Shown: piece after piece, positions 1-7,979 of the stretch
How the letters are laid out: every line of letters begins with the position of its first letter
How positions within the stretch are numbered: position 1 is the first letter of the stretch
Notes under the pieces: generated by a model
Databases searched by the model: none
What the model was told of the DNA's origin: nothing
The model's input: only the letters and a program-made list of their open reading frames with translations
Position numbers and translations under genes: made by a program
DNA from: Pelagimonas sp017744045
Lineage (GTDB): Bacteria > Pseudomonadota > Alphaproteobacteria > Rhodobacterales > Rhodobacteraceae
Strand: one strand, 5' to 3'
NCBI RefSeq assembly: GCF_017744045.1
Contig: NZ_JAGHRD010000017.1
DNA length: 64,000 nt

Positions 1-2
1 TT

Positions 3-332
3 CGCATAGGTTCTTGTTTTGACTATCCAAAAAGTCACCGGATGCTGGCCACCTGGCTGTCCTATGAGGATTTTGTCAGCTTTTGCCAGACCGCCTTTCA
101 CGCGCCCAAGCTGGGCTGCCCAATTGTCTATGGCATGTCGAATAACACGCGCAGCTTTTGGGACAACAGCGCCGCCGATTATCTCGGCTGGACGCCCAAA
201 AGCAATTCCGAAGATTTTGTGGCGCAGGTCCAAGAGGCCCATCCAAACCCCAATCCAAACGACCCCCTGAACGTTTACCACGGCGGTACTTTTCCCGAGC
301 TGCCGATTGTAACGGAGACCAAAGATGACTGA
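3..332 (+). CDS. udh: Uronate dehydrogenase, C-terminal part (5' end outside window)
   Basis: The first bases are inside an open frame that ends at 332. The 109 visible residues begin RIGSCF..., followed by RMLATWLSYEDF and a conserved NNTRSFWDNSAADYLGW stretch. These match the C-terminal third of SDR-type uronate dehydrogenases, which oxidise D-galacturonate or D-glucuronate to the aldarolactone with NAD+. The N-terminal Rossmann fold and the catalytic Tyr/Lys lie before the window. The stop overlaps the ATG of the next gene by 8 nt, which indicates translational coupling. The downstream lactone-handling genes support the assignment. Confidence 0.82.
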   Translation, partial: RIGSCFDYPKSHRMLATWLSYEDFVSFCQTAFHAPKLGCPIVYGMSNNTRSFWDNSAADYLGWTPKSNSEDFVAQVQEAHPNPNPNDPLNVYHGGTFPELPIVTETKDD

Positions 333-1851
333 TTTCACGCCGCACGGTAAGCACCTGATTGCAGGCCAATGGGTCAGCTCAGAGCAAAAGTTTCAATCCG
401 ACCCCGCGACCGGTTCAGCCCATGAATTCAGCCATGGCACGGTCGATCTGGTGGATCAGGCCGCACAGGCCGCAGAAGAGGCGTTTTGGTCATACGGCTA
501 TGCCAGCCGCGAAAAACGCGCCGCCTTTCTCAACGAGATCGCCGATCAGATCGAAGCCCGCGCCGAGGCCATCACCCAGATCGGGTCTCAGGAAACCGGT
601 CTGCCCGAGGCACGCTTGCAGGGCGAGCGTGGCCGCACAACCGGGCAGATCCGCCTATTCGCCAGCCATATCCTGCAAGGTGACTATCTCGACCGACGCC
701 ATGATGCTGCCTTGCCGGATCGTGCGCCACTGCCGCGCCCCGATCTGCGCATGATCCAGCGCCCGATTGGTCCGGTGGCCGTCTTTGGCGCGTCGAACTT
801 CCCGCTGGCTTTCTCCACGGCGGGCGGCGACACGGCTTCGGCGCTGGCGGCGGGGTGCCCGGTTGTGGTGAAGGGCCACAGCGCCCATCCCGGAACCGGC
901 GAGATCATCGCCGAGGCCATCCATGCGGCGATCCAGAAATGTGGCATCCATCCCGGTGTCTTTTCCCTGGTTCAGGGCGGAAACCGGACAGTGGGGCAAT
1001 CGCTTGTCCAGCACCCCCTGATCCAGGCCGTCGGCTTCACCGGTTCGCTAGGCGGTGGTCGGGCCTTGTTTGATCTCTGCGCCCAACGTCCCGATCCCAT
1101 TCCCTTCTTTGGTGAACTCGGCTCGGTCAACCCAATGTTCATGCTGCCCGGTGCCATGGCCAACAAGGCCGAAGAACTTGGGCAGGGCTGGGCTGGCTCT
1201 CTCACCATGGGGGCGGGGCAATTCTGCACCAATCCCGGCATCGCGATTGTCCAGGCGGGCGAGGATGGTGAGCGTTTCATCGCCGCGACCTTGGCGGCGC
1301 TGACGCAGACCGACGCGCAGGTGATGCTCACCCAAGGCATGGCCCAGACCTATGCCAGCGGCGCTGAGCATATGGGAAGTCATACAAATGTGCAGGCGCT
1401 TCTTGAAACCACCTGCGGCCCGCGCGAAGCCAAGCCCTTCCTGTTCAAGACAACTGCGCAGGATTGGCTGAACAACCACGCGCTCAGCGAAGAAGTCTTT
1501 GGCCCGCTCGGCCTGGTGATTGTCGCCAGCAATGCCCAAGAGGTCATCGATGTGGCGCGCAGCCTGCCGGGGCAATTGACGGCGACCCTGCATATGTCTG
1601 CCAATGACGCTGAATTTGCGCGCAAAATCAGGCCGATCCTCGAACGCAAAGCTGGCCGCATCCTCGCCAATGGTTTCCCGACCGGCGTTGAGGTCTGCGA
1701 TGCCATGGTCCATGGCGGCCCTTATCCGGCCTCCACAAACTTTGGCGCGACTTCCGTGGGCACTTTGGCGATCCGCCGTTTCCTGCGACCGGTCTGTTAC
1801 CAGAATATCCCGACCGATGTGCTGCCCGCCGACCTGAGGACCTTGGGCTAA
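325..1851 (+). CDS. 2,5-dioxopentanoate (alpha-ketoglutarate semialdehyde) dehydrogenase
   Basis: This 508-residue aldehyde dehydrogenase would oxidise 2-oxoglutarate semialdehyde to 2-oxoglutarate, the last step of the oxidative uronate pathway. The NAD(P) region includes GASNFPLAFSTAGGD and VKGHSAHPGT. The general-base Glu lies in FFGELGSVNP (about residue 264) and the nucleophilic Cys in GQFCTNPG (about 301). The length and the PGTGE and GELGS context fit the KGSADH branch rather than betaine or succinate semialdehyde dehydrogenases. A GGAGACC ribosome site precedes the ATG at 325. It is coupled to udh upstream and shares a pathway with the dehydratase gene at 1920. Confidence 0.88.
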   Translation: MTDFTPHGKHLIAGQWVSSEQKFQSDPATGSAHEFSHGTVDLVDQAAQAAEEAFWSYGYASREKRAAFLNEIADQIEARAEAITQIGSQETGLPEARLQGERGRTTGQIRLFASHILQGDYLDRRHDAALPDRAPLPRPDLRMIQRPIGPVAVFGASNFPLAFSTAGGDTASALAAGCPVVVKGHSAHPGTGEIIAEAIHAAIQKCGIHPGVFSLVQGGNRTVGQSLVQHPLIQAVGFTGSLGGGRALFDLCAQRPDPIPFFGELGSVNPMFMLPGAMANKAEELGQGWAGSLTMGAGQFCTNPGIAIVQAGEDGERFIAATLAALTQTDAQVMLTQGMAQTYASGAEHMGSHTNVQALLETTCGPREAKPFLFKTTAQDWLNNHALSEEVFGPLGLVIVASNAQEVIDVARSLPGQLTATLHMSANDAEFARKIRPILERKAGRILANGFPTGVEVCDAMVHGGPYPASTNFGATSVGTLAIRRFLRPVCYQNIPTDVLPADLRTLG

Positions 1852-1863
1852 GCCCCGTTTCGA

Positions 1864-1903
1864 TTGACATAAATAGAAAGTTATCATACAACTAGTATGA
1901 TAA
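1864..1903 (+). promoter_or_regulatory. Promoter region with palindromic operator upstream of the kdgD-gci-gli genes
   Basis: A TTGACA -35-like hexamer (1864-1869) is followed by a perfect inverted repeat. Arms TTATCATAC (1881-1889) and GTATGATAA (1895-1903) are separated by AACTA, and the repeat overlaps any usable -10. The core TCATAC recurs in the palindrome before kduI (6580). The likely ligand is the FadR-type GntR protein encoded at 7149-7856, acting as repressor. The repeat is seen directly; the regulator assignment is inference. Confidence 0.6.
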
Positions 1904-1919
1904 ATGAAGAGACACTAAA

Positions 1920-2822
1920 ATGACTCCTGATCATCTCAAATCCGCCCTCGGCTCCGGCCTGCTCTCCTTTCCCGTGACCCATTTCGATGCAGACGGGAAT
2001 TTCGCCTGCGACAGCTATCAAAAACACATCGAATGGCTCGCCGGCTATGACGCCCCGGTCCTGTTTGCCGCCGGCGGAACCGGAGAATTCTTTTCTCTTC
2101 AGCAGGATGAAATCGCCCCGATTGTCGCCGCGGCCAAGGAAAGCTCGGGCGAGACGGCCATCGTCTCGGGATGTGGCTATGGAACCGAGATTGCGATTTC
2201 GATCGGCCAATCGGCACAAAAGGCCGGGGCGGACGGCCTGCTGGTCCTGCCGCATTACCTGATCGACGCGCCCCAAGAGGGGCTGTTCAACCACATCAAA
2301 TCCATCTGCGACGCGGTTGATATTGGCGTGATGATCTACAATCGCGACAATTCCCAGTTTGAGGTCGACACCGTGGCGCGCCTTTGTGACGCCTGCCCGA
2401 ACCTGGTCGGGTTCAAGGACGGATCAGGGGACATTGGCAAGATGCGTCAGGTCACGGCCAAGATGGGCGACCGCCTGACCTATCTCGGCGGGATGCCCAC
2501 CGCAGAACTCTTTGCCGAGGCCTATCTGGGCGTCGGTTTCACCACCTATTCCTCGGCTGTGTTCAACTTTGTCCCGGCTCTGGCCAATCGCTTTTACACG
2601 GCCTTGCGCAGTGGCGATCACGAGACCTGTGAAACCATCCTGAACGATTTCTTCTTTCCTTTCATGAAGCTGCGCGATTCCCGCAAGGGCTATGCAGTTT
2701 CAGCGATCAAGGCCGGGGTACGTTTGGCAGGGTTCGATGCCGGTGCCGTGCGCGCGCCGCTTGACGACCTGTCCAAGGAGGAAGAGGGCGTTCTGCTCAA
2801 GATCATGGAAACGGCGGCCTAA
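1920..2822 (+). CDS. kdgD: 5-dehydro-4-deoxyglucarate dehydratase
   Basis: A 300-residue protein of the DapA/N-acetylneuraminate lyase family. It dehydrates and decarboxylates 5-dehydro-4-deoxy-D-glucarate to 2,5-dioxopentanoate. The family Schiff-base Lys is in GFKDGSGD (about 166), the helper Tyr in MIYNRDNS (about 140), and the carboxylate-binding segment is FAAGGTGEFFSL. The LLSFPVTHFD N-terminus is typical of KdgD. The product is the substrate of the aldehyde dehydrogenase encoded just upstream. The ATG at 1920 has only a weak GAAGAGA ribosome site. The preceding 68 nt contain a promoter and operator, so this gene probably starts its own transcript with the two genes that follow. Confidence 0.9.
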   Translation: MTPDHLKSALGSGLLSFPVTHFDADGNFACDSYQKHIEWLAGYDAPVLFAAGGTGEFFSLQQDEIAPIVAAAKESSGETAIVSGCGYGTEIAISIGQSAQKAGADGLLVLPHYLIDAPQEGLFNHIKSICDAVDIGVMIYNRDNSQFEVDTVARLCDACPNLVGFKDGSGDIGKMRQVTAKMGDRLTYLGGMPTAELFAEAYLGVGFTTYSSAVFNFVPALANRFYTALRSGDHETCETILNDFFFPFMKLRDSRKGYAVSAIKAGVRLAGFDAGAVRAPLDDLSKEEEGVLLKIMETAA

Positions 2823-2873
2823 GGGTCTAACCCCACGGGGCCAGCGCCCCCAGCGACCGCCGAGAGGATCGTT

Positions 2874-4007
2874 ATGAAGATTGCCGATATCCGAACCCAT
2901 CTGCTAGAGCATCAGCTTGAAACCGCGTTCGAAAGCGCCTCGATGCGGTTTGACAAGCGCAGCCATGTGCTGGTCGAGGTCATCTGTGACGATGGCACCA
3001 TCGGGTGGGGCGAATGCCTTGGCCCGGCGCGGCCTAATGCGGCGGTGGTTGACGCCTATAAGGGGTTTCTGATCGGGCAAAACCCTCTGGAAACCGAAAA
3101 GCTCTGGGCGACCTGCTACAACGCGCTGCGCGATCAGGGGCAGCGCGGCCTGACCGTCACAGCGCTGTCGGGCATCGACATCGCGCTTTGGGACATCAAG
3201 GGCAAGCATTTTGGCGCGCCCATTTCCACCCTGCTTGGCGGGCGCTGGCACAACCGGATTGAGGCCTATGCGACGGGCAGTTTCAAACGTGATGGCGTTG
3301 ATCGTGTCCAGGACAATGCCCTTGAAATGGCGGCCCATGCTGAGGCGGGTTTTGACCGGATGAAGGTCAAGATCGGCTTTGACGTGGCCGAAGACCTGCG
3401 GGTCATCAAGGCCGTGCGCGAGGCCATCGGCCCGACCCGGCGTTTGATGATTGATGCAAATCACGGCTACACCGCGGCTGAGGCGATCAAGCTTGGCCAG
3501 GCGGCCGCCGAATTCGATATCGACTGGTTCGAAGAGCCGGTCCTGCCCGAACAGCTTTCGGCCTATCGAGATGTGCGCGCGCGCCAGCCGCTGCCTTTGG
3601 CGGCGGGCGAGACATGGCACACGCGCTGGGGCTATCGCGAGGCTCTGGAAAGCCGCGCGGTGGACATCATCCAGCCGGATCTCTGCGGCGTTGGCGGGTT
3701 TAGCGAAGCCAAAAAGGTCGCCGATCTGGCCTCGGTCTATGGGGTGCGCGTTGTCCCGCATGTCTGGGGCACCGCTGTGCAGATTGCGGCGGCGCTGCAA
3801 TTCCTGTCCTCGATGGTGCCCGACCCGGTGCGCACCGCACCTGTGGCACCGATCATGGAGTTCGATCGCACCCATAACCCGTTCCGTCAGGCCATTGTCA
3901 CCTCTTCGATTGAACATAAAAACGGTTGGGTCCGGGTCCCCGATGGGCCGGGGCTGGGCATCGAAATCAACCGCGACGCATTGCGCGACTTCGCGCCAAA
4001 GGATTAG
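2874..4007 (+). CDS. gci: D-galactarolactone cycloisomerase (enolase superfamily)
   Basis: A 377-residue mandelate racemase/muconate-lactonising-type enzyme that would open galactarolactone to 3-deoxy-2-keto-hexarate. The Mg2+ ligands are at the expected places: Asp194 (LMIDANHG), Glu220 (WFEEP) and Glu246 (AAGETWH). The KVKIGF lysine motif and a C-terminal PHVWGTAVQIAAALQF segment are also present. The opening MKIADIRTHLLEH and the MEFDRTHNPFRQA segment closely resemble what I recall of the Agrobacterium Gci enzyme. That resemblance and the adjacent galactarolactone isomerase gene favour Gci over a generic galactarate dehydratase. A GAGAGGA ribosome site precedes the ATG, 51 nt after kdgD. 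Confidence 0.86.
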   Translation: MKIADIRTHLLEHQLETAFESASMRFDKRSHVLVEVICDDGTIGWGECLGPARPNAAVVDAYKGFLIGQNPLETEKLWATCYNALRDQGQRGLTVTALSGIDIALWDIKGKHFGAPISTLLGGRWHNRIEAYATGSFKRDGVDRVQDNALEMAAHAEAGFDRMKVKIGFDVAEDLRVIKAVREAIGPTRRLMIDANHGYTAAEAIKLGQAAAEFDIDWFEEPVLPEQLSAYRDVRARQPLPLAAGETWHTRWGYREALESRAVDIIQPDLCGVGGFSEAKKVADLASVYGVRVVPHVWGTAVQIAAALQFLSSMVPDPVRTAPVAPIMEFDRTHNPFRQAIVTSSIEHKNGWVRVPDGPGLGIEINRDALRDFAPKD

Positions 4008-4009
4008 GT

Positions 4010-4861
4010 ATGATTGATCGCAAGCTGTCCGGAACGCCCCCGCAAACCCGGCTGCCACAGGGCGCTGTGGACACGCAAATGCATATGTATGTTGCCGGTT
4101 TCCCCGCGGTCGAGGGCGGCCCCGGCCTACCGCCCGCGCCCCTGCCCACACCCGAGATGTACCGCAAGGTCATGTCCTGGTTGGGCATCGAGCGTGTGGT
4201 GATCACCCAGGGCAATGCCCATCAGGCTGACAATGCCTGCCTGCTGGCCTGTCTGAAAGAGATGGGTGAGGTTGCGCGCGGTGTGGCTGTCATCACGCCC
4301 GATGTCTCTGATGCCGAGATTGAGGCGCTTAGCGCGCAGGGCATTGTCGGTGCCCGCATCATGGACCTACCGGGCGGGGCCATTGGCCTTGATCGTCTGG
4401 AAGAGATCGACGCGATTGCCGCAAATGCCGGTTGGATGATGGCGGTGCAATTTGACGGCTCTGCCCTGCCACGTCTGGAACCTCGGCTGGCTTCGTTGAA
4501 ATCCGACTGGGTTCTGGATCACCACGGCAAGATCTTCTCCGGCGTCACCAACAGCCATGTGGCCACAATCAAACGGCTGCTGGATCGCGGCAAGATGCGT
4601 TTCAAATTCGCCGGTTGTTATGAATCCTCCCGCAGCGGCGGCCCGGATTACCCCGATATCGCCGAGCTTGCCCGCGATGTCGCGCGTTACGCACCAGAGC
4701 GGATCGTCTGGGGAACCAACTGGCCCCATAACATGGCTACCAAGACCGAAGACTACCCGGATGACGCCGCTTTGCTGGACACTGTTCTGGGCTGGCTGCC
4801 AGAGGGGGGCGCACTTGAGCAGGCCGTGGTCCAAAACCCCGCCGAGCTGTATCGGTTTTAG
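4010..4861 (+). CDS. gli: D-galactarolactone isomerase (amidohydrolase family)
   Basis: A 283-residue amidohydrolase-2 (TIM-barrel) protein. The N-terminal VDTQMHMY corresponds to the first metal-binding strand, QGNAHQADN follows, DHHGK is central, and the C-terminal VWGTNWPHN closes the active site. It matches galactarolactone isomerases, which interconvert the 1,4- and 1,5-lactones so that Gci can use them. The same frame is open back to 3926, but ATG 4010 is chosen: it lies two bases after the gci stop and begins the recognisable MIDRKLSGTPP sequence. It is the last gene of the kdgD-gci-gli set. Confidence 0.85.
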   Translation: MIDRKLSGTPPQTRLPQGAVDTQMHMYVAGFPAVEGGPGLPPAPLPTPEMYRKVMSWLGIERVVITQGNAHQADNACLLACLKEMGEVARGVAVITPDVSDAEIEALSAQGIVGARIMDLPGGAIGLDRLEEIDAIAANAGWMMAVQFDGSALPRLEPRLASLKSDWVLDHHGKIFSGVTNSHVATIKRLLDRGKMRFKFAGCYESSRSGGPDYPDIAELARDVARYAPERIVWGTNWPHNMATKTEDYPDDAALLDTVLGWLPEGGALEQAVVQNPAELYRF

Positions 4862-4955
4862 GGCAGGGGCCTTGCGTCCCTTTCCCGTGCTGCGACAAAA
4901 AAAGCCGGAGAGTTAAATCATAACCCACCGGCTCATACCTTGCGTTTGCCTGACC

Positions 4956-5696
4956 TTAGCGCGCCAGCCACCCGCCATCCACATTGATCACCGCGCCATG
5001 CACGTAATCAGAGGCAGGCGCGCTCAGGAACACCGCCGTGTCGGCAATATCCTCAGGATCACCCCAACGCCCCGCCGGAATACGCTCGAGGATCGCCTGA
5101 TTGCGCGCCTTATCCGCGCGCAGCGCCTCGGTGTTGTTGGTGGCAATATAGCCCGGCGCAATGGCGTTCACATTGATCCCACGCGCCGCCCATTCATTGG
5201 CCAGCAGCTTGGTCAACCCGGCCACCGCATGTTTGGACGCCGTATAAGACGGCACGCGAATGCCGCCCTGGAAGGACAGCAAAGAGGCGATGTTGACGAT
5301 CTTGCCCTTGCGACCCTGCGCCAGCGCCTCTTTGGCAAAGGCCTGGCAGGTAAAGAACAACGCCTTGGCGTTTACATCCATCACATCGTCCCAATCGGTT
5401 TCCGAGAAATCCACGGAGTCCTCACGCCGAATGATGCCCGCATTGTTGACCAGAATGTCATAGCCCGCGCCCGCAAACACATCCCGACCCGCCATCGGAT
5501 CGGCAAAATCGATGATCAAGGCCGACGCCGCGCCACCCGCATCGCGAATTCTGGCGATGGTCTCGTCACAAGACCGCCGCCCGCCGCAAACAACGTGTGC
5601 GCCTGCAGCCGCCAAAGACACGGCAATCGCTTGCCCGATCCCGGTATTCGCGCCCGTCACCAGCGCCTTTTTCCCTTCCAGCGAAAAACGGCTCAT
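4956..5696 (-). CDS. kduD: 2-dehydro-3-deoxy-D-gluconate 5-dehydrogenase (SDR family)
   Basis: A 246-residue classical short-chain dehydrogenase. TGANTGIG (14-21) binds the dinucleotide and NNAG follows. The catalytic Ser138 is in IASLLS, and Tyr151/Lys155 are in YTASK. KduD interconverts 2,5-diketo-3-deoxygluconate and 2-keto-3-deoxygluconate (KDG), the step after KduI in the breakdown of 4,5-unsaturated uronates from pectin or related polymers. Its ATG overlaps the kduI stop in an ATGA, so the pair is translationally coupled. KDG kinase and aldolase genes are not in the window. Confidence 0.86.
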   Translation of the reverse strand: MSRFSLEGKKALVTGANTGIGQAIAVSLAAAGAHVVCGGRRSCDETIARIRDAGGAASALIIDFADPMAGRDVFAGAGYDILVNNAGIIRREDSVDFSETDWDDVMDVNAKALFFTCQAFAKEALAQGRKGKIVNIASLLSFQGGIRVPSYTASKHAVAGLTKLLANEWAARGINVNAIAPGYIATNNTEALRADKARNQAILERIPAGRWGDPEDIADTAVFLSAPASDYVHGAVINVDGGWLAR

Positions 5697-6517
5697 TTCA
5701 TGTCCTTCGGTTGGATAAAGTCCATGTCCGTATAATCGACATTGTCGCCGGCCATGGCCCAGATAAACGTGTATTCGCCGATGCCTGCGCCGGAATGGAT
5801 CGACCAGGGCGGCGAAATCGCGGCTTCTTCATTGCTCATGAACAGGTGGCGCGTTTCGGTCGGTTCGCCCATCAGATGCAGCACACGGCTTTCCTCATCC
5901 ATACCCCAATACAGATAGGCCTCCATGCGGCGGTCATGAATATGGCTCGGGATCGTGTTCCAGACCGAGCCATCCTCCAGCGAGGTATAGCCCAGGATCA
6001 GCTGGCAGCTCTCCATCACCTTGGGGTGTATGAACATCTTGATCGTACGCTTGTTCGAGGTTTCGGCCGCGCCCATCGCCACCTTTTCGCACTCATCCAT
6101 CTTGATCAGACGGTTGGGAAAGCTCTCATGCGCCGGGGCAGAGGTGATGTAAAACCGACCCGCACCGTCAAAGGTCACATCGCCCGTGCCCTTGCCCAGA
6201 TACAGCACCTCGCCCTTGGCTAGCGTATAGCTTGTCCCGTCAGCAGAGACCGTGCCGGTTTCGCCAATATTGACGATGCCCATCTCGCGACGTTCCAGAA
6301 AGGTGTCGGTCTTGGTTTCTTCGACCTTGCCCAGGGTCAGGGGCGCGCCATTTGGCACGGCCCCGCCCAGAACAAACCGGTCGTAATGGGTATAAACAAG
6401 GCGAATTTCGCCCGATGCGAACAGGCCTCCGGCCAGGAAATTGGAACGCAGCGTGTCCGTATCCATTTGTTTGGCATGGTCCGGATGGATGGCGTGGCGG
6501 GTTTCAACGGTCAGCAT
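5693..6517 (-). CDS. kduI: 5-dehydro-4-deoxy-D-glucuronate isomerase
   Basis: A 274-residue cupin-type aldose-ketose isomerase. Conserved segments are FLERREMGIVNIG, VLYLGKGTGDVTF, the zinc-binding SHIHDRRMEAYLYW, ETRHLFMSNEEA and SPPWSIHSGAG. It converts 5-keto-4-deoxyuronate to 2,5-diketo-3-deoxygluconate. The frame opens 15 nt earlier, but the ATG at 6517 (MLTVETRHA) has a GAGGG ribosome site close upstream, and it gives the usual family length of about 275-280. A palindrome at 6580-6590 lies in its promoter region. It is co-transcribed with kduD. Confidence 0.88.
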   Translation of the reverse strand: MLTVETRHAIHPDHAKQMDTDTLRSNFLAGGLFASGEIRLVYTHYDRFVLGGAVPNGAPLTLGKVEETKTDTFLERREMGIVNIGETGTVSADGTSYTLAKGEVLYLGKGTGDVTFDGAGRFYITSAPAHESFPNRLIKMDECEKVAMGAAETSNKRTIKMFIHPKVMESCQLILGYTSLEDGSVWNTIPSHIHDRRMEAYLYWGMDEESRVLHLMGEPTETRHLFMSNEEAAISPPWSIHSGAGIGEYTFIWAMAGDNVDYTDMDFIQPKDMK

Positions 6518-6579
6518 GGAGCCCTCTTGCATGACAAAATGAACCTGATTCTGAAATCAAGTCGTATTAATATTATTGG

Positions 6580-6590
6580 TTGTCATACAA
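6580..6590. promoter_or_regulatory. Palindromic operator upstream of kduI
   Basis: TTGTCATACAA is a dyad (TTGT-CAT-ACAA) 62 nt upstream of the kduI start. It shares TCATAC with the operator at 1881-1903 and resembles short palindromes bound by FadR-family GntR regulators. The site is seen directly; the link to the regulator at 7149-7856 is inference. Confidence 0.5.
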
Positions 6591-6695
6591 TTTGGGCGAA
6601 GTCAAATTTGCTTTGCCCTACGCCGTGCGATTCAAGTTCCGTCTCTCGTCACCTGGAGCTGAAGTCTGCTACTTAGGTAAATAGCAACCACACAG

Positions 6696-6842
6696 GTTCG
6701 CGCCCGGCCCCGAGGGTGGGCGCGTCCAACTTTGGCAAACGGGTGGTGGCATCAGGAAACTGCGTATCTTGTTGAAACGTTGAGACGAATTCGCGCCCGC
6801 CCTGGGGGCGGGGTCGGGCGCGAACCGGATCGCAAGCGATCC
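6696..6842. repeat. GC-rich inverted-repeat element in the kduI upstream region
   Basis: Arms at 6696-6724 and 6792-6825 are imperfectly complementary. The first begins GTTCGCGCCCGGCCCCG and the second ends CGGGGTCGGGCGCGAAC. A second small hairpin, GGATCGC-AA-GCGATCC, follows at 6827-6842. The stretch also lies between two direct copies of TTCAAGTTCCG (near 6629 and 6869). I see no plausible gene in it. It could be an intergenic palindromic repeat or a remnant of an inserted element. Confidence 0.5.
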
Positions 6843-6881
6843 GGGGGCGTTATCTCGATGACAAGAATTCAAGTTCCGCTT

Positions 6882-7152
6882 CTAGGGTCTGTTGACATTC
6901 ACCCTTCGGCACCAGCGCGAGACCCATTTTGCCCCTGACGAGGCGATTTGGCCGCAGCGATCTGACCGATCGTAAGGGCAAGTCAACGAAGACAGAGGCA
7001 AAATGGGCCGCGCCGCTTGCGGTTTCGCAAAAATTGCCCACTTCTGCGTAATTTGAGCTTGCAGTAGATCACTACTCCTGCGCTCAAATTCCTAAAACTG
7101 AGCAATTTTTGACTGAAACTGGTGCTGAAGGCTGAATGTCAACAGACCCTAG
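6882..7152. mobile_element. MITE-like non-coding element, copy A (271 bp)
   Basis: The ends are inverted repeats of 34 bp with two mismatches, starting CTAGGGTCTGTTGACA on each strand. CTAG at both edges fits a 4-bp YTAR-type target of IS5-family transposases (family knowledge). Two inner inverted pairs are present: a CCCATTTTGCC-type pair and an AATTGC/GCAATTTT pair near the TGAGC segments. No transposase frame is visible. A second copy at 58016-58287 is in the opposite orientation and clearly homologous by eye. The last bases supply the TAG stop of the GntR gene; an empty CTAG site would preserve that stop. Confidence 0.75.
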
Positions 7153-7856
7153 TCCCGCAGCAATTTCTTATAGCGGGCTTGGCTACCCTTCAGATGCATG
7201 CGCATGGCCTGTCTTGCACCATCTTCGTCACCGTCCAGAACGGCATAAACGATGTCGCGATGCTCTTGTTTCAGCAGGGCCGTGTATTCCGGAGCGACCG
7301 GCGTTTCGGTTGGATGCAAGGCATGGCGCGGGATCATGGTCGCGCCAAGCATAGATAATGTATCGGCAAAACGCTTGTTGTTTGATGCTTCGGCAATGGC
7401 CAGATGCAGGGCGAAATCCGCCTCATGGGTCGATGCATCCGTGTCGGTTAACTCTTCCAAGTGCTTTAAACTCTTGAGGATTTTTTCCTCTTGCGCCGGG
7501 CTGTGGCGGATGGCCGCCAGGCCTGCTGCTTCGACCTCGATCGCGGTGCGCAGTTCCAGAAGCTCAATCATGGATGACAATTGTTCCGGGTTGGCGCTTT
7601 GGAACGGCATGATGGGCGGGTTGACGGGTTCGATCACAAAAACCCCGGCACCACGACGCGAATCCACCAGCCCATCGGCGCGCAGCGATGCGATGGCTTC
7701 GCGGATCACAGTGCGCGAGACACCGTGTTCTTCGGTGAGGCTGGCTTCGCTTGGCAGCCGGTCGCCCGGACGATAATCGCCTGACGTTATTTGCTCTTTC
7801 AGCTTGTCCCGGACTTCAACGACCAATGTTTTGCGTTTCGGGGCTTGAGTTGACAT
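7149..7856 (-). CDS. FadR-subfamily GntR transcriptional regulator, probable uronate-catabolism repressor
   Basis: A 235-residue regulator. The N-terminal winged helix covers about 10-75 (RPGDRLPSEASLTEEHGVSRT, then REAIASLRADGLVDSRRGAGVFV). It is followed by an all-helical FCD ligand-binding domain, with acidic and His residues in EADFALHLAIAEASNN and MLGATMIPRHALHP. The frame opens further upstream, but ATG 7856 (MSTQAPKRK) matches the family length. Next to kduID and close to the galactarate genes, it probably senses a uronate intermediate and binds the palindromes at 1881, 6580 and 7962. The stop codon coincides with the edge of MITE copy A. Confidence 0.82.
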   Translation of the reverse strand: MSTQAPKRKTLVVEVRDKLKEQITSGDYRPGDRLPSEASLTEEHGVSRTVIREAIASLRADGLVDSRRGAGVFVIEPVNPPIMPFQSANPEQLSSMIELLELRTAIEVEAAGLAAIRHSPAQEEKILKSLKHLEELTDTDASTHEADFALHLAIAEASNNKRFADTLSMLGATMIPRHALHPTETPVAPEYTALLKQEHRDIVYAVLDGDEDGARQAMRMHLKGSQARYKKLLRD

Positions 7857-7961
7857 GGCTTTCTCGCTGCTCGTCCAAGGGTTCTGCGCTTTTCGACATC
7901 CATTCGCCAGGGGAAGGCCGCCATCCAATCGCCAAGCGCTTTGTGGCGCTTCAGAAGGGAG

Positions 7962-7979
7962 TTTGTCCTATAAGACAAA
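7962..7979. promoter_or_regulatory. Palindrome upstream of the GntR gene, possible autoregulatory site
   Basis: TTTGTC-CTATAA-GACAAA is a perfect 6-bp-arm inverted repeat 106 nt upstream of the GntR start. Its half site GACAAA resembles the GACAA half of the kduI palindrome. A further GTATGATC half site is at about 7993-8000. Autoregulation is inference. Confidence 0.42.

Noticed and set aside
6732..6938. Short plus-strand open frame between kduI and MITE copy A
   Set aside because: It spans the inverted-repeat element and the MITE border and encodes no recognisable protein.
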